Of a stretch of 64,000 nt of DNA, positions 55,949-64,000 are shown piece by piece. Each line of letters opens with the position of its first letter. Within the stretch, counting starts at the first letter, position 1. Source of the stretch: CAVYWD01 sp963772225 (lineage in GTDB: Bacteria; Myxococcota; Myxococcia; Myxococcales; UBA5297). The stretch lies in contig CAVYWD010000002.1 of assembly GCA_963772225.1 (NCBI GenBank), positions 372,001 through 436,000 on the forward strand, written 5' to 3'. The notes under the pieces were generated by a model that ran no database searches, was not told the DNA's origin, and saw nothing but the letters and a program-made list of their open reading frames with translations. Made by a program: the position numbers and the translations under genes.

Positions 55949-56727
55949 CCTCCGCGCTCTGTGCCAAGAACCTGTGCGTCCGCCGCGGCGCTCGCCGCGT
56001 CCTCGAGGGCGTCACCTTCGATCTCGCGGCGGGCGAGGTGCTGGGCTTGGTCGGCCCCAACGGCAGCGGCAAGAGCACGCTGATGCGCGCGCTGGTCGGG
56101 CAGCTCCCGGCGGAGGAGGGCGAGGTCCACCTCCTGGGACGGCCTTTGGCCCGCTGGCCCGCCCGCGAGCGCGCCCGCGAGCTCGCCTACCTTCCGCAGG
56201 AGCGCGAGTGCCACGCCCCGTGGCGGGTGCGCGACTTAGTCGCGCTCGGGCGGCTCCCTCACACCGGCCCGCTCGGGCGCGCCGGGCCCGCGGACGCCGA
56301 GGCCATCGAACGCTCGCTGCGCGCGTTGGGCATCGCGCACCTCTCGGAGCGCGCCGTCGCCGAGCTCTCCGGAGGCGAGCGGGCCCGCGCGCTCCTCGCC
56401 CGCGCGCTGTGCACCGAGGCGCGAATCCTCCTCGCCGACGAGCCCGCCGACGGGCTGGACCCGCACTTCCAGCTCCAGCTCATGCGGTCGCTCGGCGAGC
56501 TCGCCCGCGCCGGCAGCGCGGTGCTGGTCACGCTCCACGACCTCGCGCTCGCCTCCCGCTTCTGCACGCGCCTGTTGCTTTTGGGCGAGGGCAGGGTCCT
56601 GGCGCACGGCGCGCCCGACGAGGTGTTGGGGCCGCCCATTCTCGAGTCCGCCTACGGCATCCGCGCGCAGTACTTCCGGGCCGAGGGCGCCTCCGTGGTC
56701 GTGCCTTGGCAGGAGGTCGCCCGATGA
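55945..56727 (+). CDS. btuD: ABC transporter ATPase, BtuD-like
   Basis: This 260-residue ATPase has Walker A GPNGSGKST, signature LSGGERARALLARAL, Walker B ILLADEPADGLD and switch His in TLHDLALA. It powers BtuC. ATGA overlaps on both sides. Confidence 0.93.
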   Translation: MTSALCAKNLCVRRGARRVLEGVTFDLAAGEVLGLVGPNGSGKSTLMRALVGQLPAEEGEVHLLGRPLARWPARERARELAYLPQERECHAPWRVRDLVALGRLPHTGPLGRAGPADAEAIERSLRALGIAHLSERAVAELSGGERARALLARALCTEARILLADEPADGLDPHFQLQLMRSLGELARAGSAVLVTLHDLALASRFCTRLLLLGEGRVLAHGAPDEVLGPPILESAYGIRAQYFRAEGASVVVPWQEVAR

Positions 56728-57275
56728 GCGAGGCCCCGTTTCGACTGGCGCTGATCGGCGGGGGCGTCCGCTCCGGCAAGAGCGCCTTCGCGCTCCGGCT
56801 GGCCGAGCGCCTGGGCGAGCGGCGAGCCTATATCGCCACCGCCCAAATCCTGGACGACGGGATGGCCGAGCGCGCCGCGCGCCACCGCCGCGAGCGCGAG
56901 GGCCGCTTCACCACCCTCGAGGAGCCCGACGACCTGGCGGGGTGCATCGCCTCGCTGCGCGGCTTCGACGTGGTCGTGGTCGACTGCCTCACGCTCTGGC
57001 TCTCGCAGCGGCTGGTCGCGGGCGAGCCGGTCGACGCCACCCTCGCCAAGGTCGACGCGCTCGTGGAAGTCCTGGCCGCGCGGCGCCTGCACGCCGTCCT
57101 GGTGACGAACGAGGTGGGCATGAGCGTGCACCCGGAGACCGCCCTGGGGCGCAGCTTCCAAGACCTCGCCGGTTGGTCGCATCAGCGGGTCGCCCGCGCC
57201 TGCGACGAAATCTACCTGGCCGTTCTCGGCACCGTCTTGCGCGTGCGCCCGAGCGGCCTTTCCCCAGAGGAGTGA
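56724..57275 (+). CDS. cobU: adenosylcobinamide kinase / phosphate guanylyltransferase
   Basis: This 183-residue bifunctional enzyme phosphorylates adenosylcobinamide and adds GMP. It has the P-loop GGGVRSGKSAFA, RRAYIATAQ and VVVDCLTLWLSQ, then VTNEVGMSVHPET. It overlaps btuD by ATGA. Confidence 0.95.
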   Translation: MSEAPFRLALIGGGVRSGKSAFALRLAERLGERRAYIATAQILDDGMAERAARHRREREGRFTTLEEPDDLAGCIASLRGFDVVVVDCLTLWLSQRLVAGEPVDATLAKVDALVEVLAARRLHAVLVTNEVGMSVHPETALGRSFQDLAGWSHQRVARACDEIYLAVLGTVLRVRPSGLSPEE

Positions 57276-57279
57276 TTCG

Positions 57280-58332
57280 ATGATGCCGACCTGGAGCTTC
57301 CCCAAACCCTCGGAGGTGTGCCGGTCCGCGGCGTTGGTCCGTCAGTCGAGCCTGACCAAGCCGCCCGGGAGCCTGGGCGCCCTCGAGGACGTCGCCGTGC
57401 AGCTCGCCGCCTGGCAGGGCCGCGACAGGCCGCGCTCCCGCCCGGCGCACGCCCTGCTCTTCGCGTCGGACCACCCGGTCGCGCGGCACGGCGTCTCGGC
57501 CTATCCCCAGGCGGTGACCGCGGCCATGGTGGCCAACTTCGTCTCCGGCGGCGCCGCCTCCAGCGTGGCCTCTCGGGCGCTCGGCGTCCCCCTGCGCGTG
57601 GTCGACGTCGGCGTCCTGTCGGCGGTGCAGAGCGGCGGCCCCGTCGAGCTCGTGCGGGACCCCGTCGCCGACCTCCCGGCGGGCGATCTGCGCACCGAGG
57701 ACGCCATGTCCGAGGAGACCTACGCCGCGGCCCTCGCCGCCGGGCGCCGGCAGGTCGACCTGCTCCCGGACGACGCCGCGCTGCTCATCCTGGGCGAGAT
57801 GGGTATCGGCAACAGCACCGCGGCCGCGGCCCTGGCGGCGTCGCTCCTGGGGATCCCGGCGCGAGAGGCCGTCGGCCCCGGCACGGGCGTCCGGGGCGCG
57901 GCGCTGGAGCGAAAAATCCAGGTGGTCGCCGACGCCGTGGCGCGGGTCGGCAAGGTGAGCCCGCACCGCGCGATGCAGGCGCTGGGAGGCCGGGACCTCG
58001 CCGCGATGATGGGCGCCGCGGCCTGCGCGCTGGAGCGCCGCATGGCGGTGCTGGTCGATGGCTTCATCGTCACCGCGAGCCTGCTCCCACTCGTGGCCTT
58101 GCACCCGGAGGTCCGAGCGGGGCTCCTCTTCGCGCACCGCTCGGCGGAGCCCGGCCACCAGCGGCTGCTCGCCGCGCTCGAGGCCCGGCCGCTGCTCGAC
58201 CTGGGACTCCGCCTGGGCGAGGGCAGCGGGGCGCTCACCGCGCTGCCGCTGGTCGACCTCGCCTGCGACTTGCATTCCGGGATGGCGAGCTTCGAGGAGG
58301 CGAAGGTGCCCGGGCCCTCGGAGCCTCGATGA
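57280..58332 (+). CDS. cobT: nicotinate-nucleotide-dimethylbenzimidazole phosphoribosyltransferase
   Basis: This 350-residue enzyme makes alpha-ribazole phosphate for the lower ligand. It has SLTKPPGSLGALE, FASDHPVARHGVSAYPQAVT, GEMGIGNSTAAAAL and catalytic Glu in RLGEGSGALTALPL near the end. It starts 4 bases after cobU. Confidence 0.95.
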   Translation: MMPTWSFPKPSEVCRSAALVRQSSLTKPPGSLGALEDVAVQLAAWQGRDRPRSRPAHALLFASDHPVARHGVSAYPQAVTAAMVANFVSGGAASSVASRALGVPLRVVDVGVLSAVQSGGPVELVRDPVADLPAGDLRTEDAMSEETYAAALAAGRRQVDLLPDDAALLILGEMGIGNSTAAAALAASLLGIPAREAVGPGTGVRGAALERKIQVVADAVARVGKVSPHRAMQALGGRDLAAMMGAAACALERRMAVLVDGFIVTASLLPLVALHPEVRAGLLFAHRSAEPGHQRLLAALEARPLLDLGLRLGEGSGALTALPLVDLACDLHSGMASFEEAKVPGPSEPR

Positions 58333-59096
58333 CGCCGCCGCCCGCCCTGCGCGGCGCGCGGGCCGCGTTCCTGTTTCTCACGCGCGTGCCGGTCGGCGGC
58401 GGCCCCTACTCCGACGCGGATTGGGCCTGGGCTGCGGCCTGGTTTCCCGTCGTCGGAGCGTGCCTCGGCATGCTCCACGCCGGGGCGTTCGCCGCCGCGC
58501 CTCGCATCGGCGCCTGGCCCGCGGCGGCCCTGGCGCTGGCGGCCGGGATGCTCGCGACCGGGGCCTTCCACGAGGACGGCTTGGCGGACACGGCCGACGC
58601 GCTCGGAGGAGCGACCTCGAAAGAGCGGATCTTCGAGATCCTCAAGGACAGCCGGATCGGCACCTATGGCGCCGCCGCGCTGGCGGTCTCGCTGCTCCTG
58701 CGCGCGTCGCTCTGGGTCCAGCTGGGCGAGCGCGCCGGCGCCGCCATGGTGCTCAGCCAGTGCCTCTCGCGCGCGCCGCCCGTGTGGCTGATGGCGGCGC
58801 TGCCGTACGTGAGCGGCGCCGGGTCGAAGAGCGGCCAGGTCGCGAAGAGCTCCTGGGCCCAGGTGGCGGTCGCCACCGCCTGGCCAGCCGGGCTGCTCTG
58901 GCTCGCCGTTCAGCGGCAGTGGCTCGGGGCGAGCGCGGCGCTCGTCGTGGCCGCGGCGAGCGCGGCGGCCGCGGCGCTCTTGGGGGCGCGCTTCAAGGCG
59001 CGGGCTGGCGGGATCACCGGCGACTTCCTCGGCGCGACACAGCAGGTGGTGGAGTGCGTCGCCTGCGTCGCGCTGGCGGCGCTCGGTCGGGGTTAG
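58329..59096 (+). CDS. cobS: adenosylcobinamide-GDP ribazoletransferase
   Basis: This 255-residue membrane enzyme joins AdoCbi-GDP to alpha-ribazole. The signature is FHEDGLADTADALGG, with FLTRVPVGG at the N-terminus and DSRIGTYGAAAL. About six helices. It overlaps cobT by ATGA. Confidence 0.95.
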   Translation: MTPPPALRGARAAFLFLTRVPVGGGPYSDADWAWAAAWFPVVGACLGMLHAGAFAAAPRIGAWPAAALALAAGMLATGAFHEDGLADTADALGGATSKERIFEILKDSRIGTYGAAALAVSLLLRASLWVQLGERAGAAMVLSQCLSRAPPVWLMAALPYVSGAGSKSGQVAKSSWAQVAVATAWPAGLLWLAVQRQWLGASAALVVAAASAAAAALLGARFKARAGGITGDFLGATQQVVECVACVALAALGRG

Positions 59097-59097
59097 C

Positions 59098-59644
59098 GTG
59101 CGGGTCCTGTTTGCGGCGCGCCATGCCCCTGCCGCGCTGCGGTCCGGCGTATGCGCCGGCCGCCTGGACCTCAAAGTCGCGGTGCCGCCGGAGTGCGCCT
59201 TTCGCGCGCTGGCGGCCGCCGCGCCGCGCCTCAAGGCCATCTGCCAGGTCTGGACGTCGCCGCTGTCGCGCTGCGCCGAGCTCGCGGACCGGGCGGCCGC
59301 CGCGCTCGGCGTCGCCTGCCGGCGCGACGACCGGCTGCTGGAGCTGTCGTACGGCCTCTGGGAAGGCCGCGCGTGGGCTGAAATCGAGCGCGCGGAATCC
59401 GCTGCGCTTTCGGACCTGGCTCGCGCGCTGGGAGACCGAGGGGTGCCCGGGCGGAGAGTCCGCTGGGGACGTGGAGGCCCGCGTGCGCTCGTGGTGGGAG
59501 GGCCTGCCCGAGGGCGCTCACGTGCTCATCGGGCACGCGGGCGCTCTCCGGGCGCTACAGGTCATCGCAAGGGGCGCGCGCTGGGCCGACGCGATGGCCG
59601 CGCCGGTCCCTCACCTGAAATGGATTCGGTTCGAAGGGCAATAA
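59098..59644 (+). CDS. cobC: alpha-ribazole phosphatase (frame break near 59.4 kb)
   Basis: This histidine phosphatase of about 181 residues removes phosphate from alpha-ribazole-5'-phosphate or adenosylcobalamin phosphate. It has the RHA-type active site (LFAARHAPA), TSPLSRCAELAD and LLELSYGLWEGRAW. A +1 change in 59400-59425 follows. The downstream frame gives RTWLARWETEGCPGGESAGD and HVLIGHAGALRALQVIARG (second catalytic His), to the TAA at 59642-59644. Both halves are needed for activity, so one gene with an extra base is likely. It is last in the operon. Confidence 0.85.
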
Positions 59645-59646
59645 AA

Positions 59647-59677
59647 GGGCGGCTGCCGATCGTACAAGCAGCCGCCC
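59647..59677. terminator. hairpin after cobC
   Basis: Stem GGGCGGCTGC (59647-59656) / GCAGCCGCCC (59668-59677), 10 bp. There is no T run on the plus side, so it is a weak or factor-dependent terminator of the cob operon. The rest of 59678-59914 shows no gene. Confidence 0.5.
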
Positions 59678-59914
59678 CGGAGTCCCCGTCCCCGTATCTT
59701 GAGAGAGAGTTTACCGCGTTTCAGGGCCTGCGGGCGCCCTCCTCCTGCGGCGCGGTTCAGGATGTCGGCCCGCTTACATCGAAAAGAGAGCGACGTCCTT
59801 TGTCCACTCGAGCCACTGCCAAGCCACGAGGTTCGATTGACCTCACCCGCGGAACCTTGTGAAGCTTGGGCCTCACTGCGCTGAAAATCACGAGGCCGAT
59901 GGGAGGTCTAAGTC

Positions 59915-61720
<1,806 letters not shown>

Positions 61721-61723
61721 AAT

Positions 61724-63406
61724 TCACGAGAACTCGAGCGCCGCGCGCACCGCGTGCAGGAGCTCGGCGGGCTTGAAGGGCTTATGCAGCAGCGCCGCGC
61801 CCGACTCCTCCAGCAGCTCGGGCGGGAACTTCTCTGCAGAGTGGCCGGTGACAATGAGGAAGCGCGCCTCCGGCCGGGCGGCGCGAATCCGGGACCACGC
61901 CTCCTTCCCGCTGGCCTCGGGCATCACGGCGTCGAGGATGACGAGGTCGAAGGGAATGGCCGCGGATTTCTCGACGGCGGCGCGGCCGTCCCCCACGGCG
62001 GTGACGTGGTACCCCGCGCCCTCCAGAACGCGCTGCGCCACGTTTCGGACCGCGGGCTCGTCCTCGGCGAGCAGCACGCGACCGACGCCGAACGAGGCCG
62101 CTCGAGGCGCAGGTTCGGTCGCGAGGCTTCGCTGGGCCTCGAGCGCCGAGCCCGCCCTCGCGACGACGGGAAGGTGGACGCAGAACGCGGTCCCGGCGCC
62201 CGGCGCGCTCTTGCACTCCAGGATACCGCGGTGCTGCTCGACAATCCCGAAGACGACCGCGAGGCCCAGGCCCGTGCCCTTCCCCAGGGGTTTGGTCGTG
62301 AAGAAGGGCTCGAGCGCGTGCTCCAGGACCTCGGGCGTCATCCCGTGGCCCGTGTCCTCGACGCAGAGGCTCACATAGCTCCCGGCCCGGGTCCCCGGGC
62401 GGTGGGCGACCGCCTCTTGAGTCCAGGTCGTCGGCCGCGCCGCCAGCGTCAGAGTCCCGCCGTCGGGCATGGCGTCTCGGGCGTTCACGCAGAGATTCAT
62501 CAGGGCCTGATCGAGCTGCTGGGAGTCGGCCAAGACGGTCGGCAGGCCAGGGGCGACGTCGAGCTTCACCGCGATGTTCTCGGGGAGAATGCGGCGCAGG
62601 AGCTTGTGAATGGCCCGCAAGTTCGAGGCGACTTCCAAAGGCGTCAGCCGGAGCGGCTGCTTTCTCCCCATGGCGAGGAGCTGCCGGGTGAGCTGGGTCG
62701 CCCGCTCCGCCGCGTCGAGCACGGCGTCGAGGTCCGCGCGCTGGGCGAAAGACAGGGTGCCGTCCCTCACGAACGATGCCGAGTTGATGATGACCGTGAG
62801 CAGGTTGTTGAAGTCGTGCGCGACGCCTCCCGCGAGCACGCCGAGCGACTCCATGCGCTGGGCGGCCTGGAGGTGGCGCTGGAGCGTCCGCTGCGCGTCG
62901 AGCAGCTTCAGGCGCTGAAAGGCGCCGGCGAGGAGGGCGGCGTAGATGACGAGCGTCTCGAGCTGCTCGGGCGAGGGCGGCCGCGGCGGCTCCGGGGCGA
63001 ACGTTCCTGTCCCCAGGGCGCCCAGGCGCTCCTCGCCGATGACGAGCGGAACATTGATGATGGTGCGGTTGCCCAGGCGCTCGATCATCGCCTTGTCGGT
63101 CCGGGGATCGGTTCGAGCGTCGGCCACGACGACCGGGTGGGTCGACGAGACAATCTCCTCCAACATCGCGTCTCCGTCGACGGGGAACAGCGGCGCGCGC
63201 TCCCAGAGGATAGGCTCCATGGCGCCGGCGCTCGACAGAATCCGCACCCTGCGCGGGCGCCCCGACTCGATCGCCGCCAACCACACGTTGCTGTAAGCGG
63301 TTGCATTGCGCACGGCCACACCCGTCGCCCGGAGCAGCTCGTCCAGCGAGGTCGCGCGCTGGAGCTCACTCGCGAATTGAAACAGGGTTGAAAGGTCGCG
63401 CGGCAT
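61724..63406 (-). CDS. GAF - histidine kinase - receiver hybrid
   Basis: This 560-residue cytoplasmic kinase has a GAF domain (about 10-170: LFQFASELQRATSLDELLRA, RTIINVPLVIGEERLGALG), HisKA with the phosphorylated His in LAGGVAHDFNNLLTV, an ATPase with NLCVNARDAM, DTGHGM and KGTGLGLAVV, and a C-terminal receiver (about 440-560) with VLLAEDEPAV and Asp in VILDAVMPEASG. The ATG at 63406 is chosen; the open frame upstream to 63880 is antisense-like. It converges on the mutase gene with a 3-base gap. Confidence 0.92.
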   Translation of the reverse strand: MPRDLSTLFQFASELQRATSLDELLRATGVAVRNATAYSNVWLAAIESGRPRRVRILSSAGAMEPILWERAPLFPVDGDAMLEEIVSSTHPVVVADARTDPRTDKAMIERLGNRTIINVPLVIGEERLGALGTGTFAPEPPRPPSPEQLETLVIYAALLAGAFQRLKLLDAQRTLQRHLQAAQRMESLGVLAGGVAHDFNNLLTVIINSASFVRDGTLSFAQRADLDAVLDAAERATQLTRQLLAMGRKQPLRLTPLEVASNLRAIHKLLRRILPENIAVKLDVAPGLPTVLADSQQLDQALMNLCVNARDAMPDGGTLTLAARPTTWTQEAVAHRPGTRAGSYVSLCVEDTGHGMTPEVLEHALEPFFTTKPLGKGTGLGLAVVFGIVEQHRGILECKSAPGAGTAFCVHLPVVARAGSALEAQRSLATEPAPRAASFGVGRVLLAEDEPAVRNVAQRVLEGAGYHVTAVGDGRAAVEKSAAIPFDLVILDAVMPEASGKEAWSRIRAARPEARFLIVTGHSAEKFPPELLEESGAALLHKPFKPAELLHAVRAALEFS

Positions 63407-63531
63407 GCTGTCGCAATGGTAACAAATGACGGGGATGCTCTGGGGCCGTGGAAGATCATTCCCTGGAGCTCGGGGTCTGGAGCCCGGGGTCTTTGCCCGC
63501 CTGCGCAAGAGCTCGCGCCGCTGCGGAAGCT

Positions 63532-64000
63532 CTAGAACCGGCCGCGCCGGAGGACGTCCGCCTTGAGCACGACTCCGAGGAGCCTCCCGTCGGCGTTCAC
63601 GACCGGGAGCCGGGCGAGCTCGGTCTCCGCGAACCGTGTGGCGGCCTCCTTGAGCGTCATTTCCGGCCCGAGCAGCGGCGTCGCCCGGTCCATCACGTCG
63701 GCCGCGACGACCATGCCCAGGAGCGACTCGTCCGGGATGTGGCCCTTGAGCTGGTCGAGCACGACCACGCCCTCGAGCTTGCCTTCGGCGTCGGTCACGT
63801 AGAGGTCGCTGCCCGGGCGCGAGAGCAGCCGCATGACCACCGCGCTGAAGGACTCGAACGGAGGCACGGTGTCGGAGCACGGGATCACCAGCGAGCGCAC
63901 CGGCGTCGTGGGCTGAAGCCAGTCGGGCCGGTGCGGCGCCGGGATGGCGAGCTTTCGGCGCGAGAGGACTGCGGTGTACAGCGAATGGGGCTCGATGCGC
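63532..64000 (-). CDS. C-terminal part of a ClC-type channel with CBS pair (cut off)
   Basis: The frame enters from the right edge. The first visible part reads SLYTAVLSRRKLAIPAPHRP, which matches the end of ClC chloride channel/transporter proteins just before their CBS domains. Two CBS motifs follow (SDLYVTDAEGKLEGVVVLDQ and LARLPVVNADGRLLGVVLKA). The stop is at 63532-63534. The membrane domain lies outside the window, so a stand-alone CBS protein cannot be ruled out. Confidence 0.7.
   Translation of the reverse strand, partial: RIEPHSLYTAVLSRRKLAIPAPHRPDWLQPTTPVRSLVIPCSDTVPPFESFSAVVMRLLSRPGSDLYVTDAEGKLEGVVVLDQLKGHIPDESLLGMVVAADVMDRATPLLGPEMTLKEAATRFAETELARLPVVNADGRLLGVVLKADVLRRGRF

Noticed and set aside
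59647..59677. Strong intrinsic terminator after cobC
   Set aside because: The stem is good but no T run follows on the coding side, so it is listed only as a weak hairpin.

Overview
The window is high-GC DNA that looks like a chromosome segment of a myxobacterium (Myxococcota). Three things point there: a Frz-type chemosensory locus (a two-receiver protein divergent from CheW, CheW-like, soluble receptor, CheA-CheY and CheR-TPR genes), many PATAN (DUF4388), MshEN and receiver proteins, and an IF3 with a Pro/Ala-rich tail like that of Myxococcus Dsg.

Layout. 1-10.6 kb holds a cut-off TPR gene, a receiver, groEL under a CIRCE element, a c-di-GMP-related hybrid protein, a YhaM-like exoribonuclease, a zinc-ribbon membrane protein, a receiver-PATAN protein and truD. 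10.6-17.5 kb is the Frz-like locus, with no cheB (frzG). 17.5-31.2 kb holds signalling proteins (receiver-PATAN, Ser/Thr kinase, MshEN protein, PilZ), an M16 peptidase pair, an envelope operon (LPP20-like, FlgT-like, PEGA, FecR) and membrane proteins. 31.2-40.5 kb is the translation block: tRNA-Val, thrS, infC, rpmI, rplT, pheS, pheT, then lgt, ihfA and tRNA-Pro. infC appears to start at an AUC codon.

40.46-52.73 kb is a 12.3-kb integrated element, bounded by a perfect 49-bp repeat of the tRNA-Pro 3' half. It carries a P4-type integrase, an AlpA-like regulator, a RepA-type ATPase, an iteron-like array, a primase, a small terminase, a prohead protease-capsid fusion and a Mu gp44-like baseplate hub, plus strings of overlapping small genes. 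No large terminase, portal, tape measure or lysis gene was recognised. This resembles a capsid-encoding phage satellite more than a complete prophage. It is the main candidate for a new system here, with a decayed prophage as the alternative.

52.7-54 kb has a baseplate-J remnant and a small gene. 53.7-59.7 kb is a cobalamin uptake and lower-loop assembly operon behind a B12 riboswitch, followed by a B12-dependent acyl-CoA mutase. A hybrid histidine kinase and the end of a ClC-type channel close the window.

Twelve apparent reading-frame breaks occur, several in essential genes (thrS, pheT). All are +1 in the sense direction. Insertion-biased sequencing error is the simplest explanation; affected genes are annotated as one CDS spanning the break.
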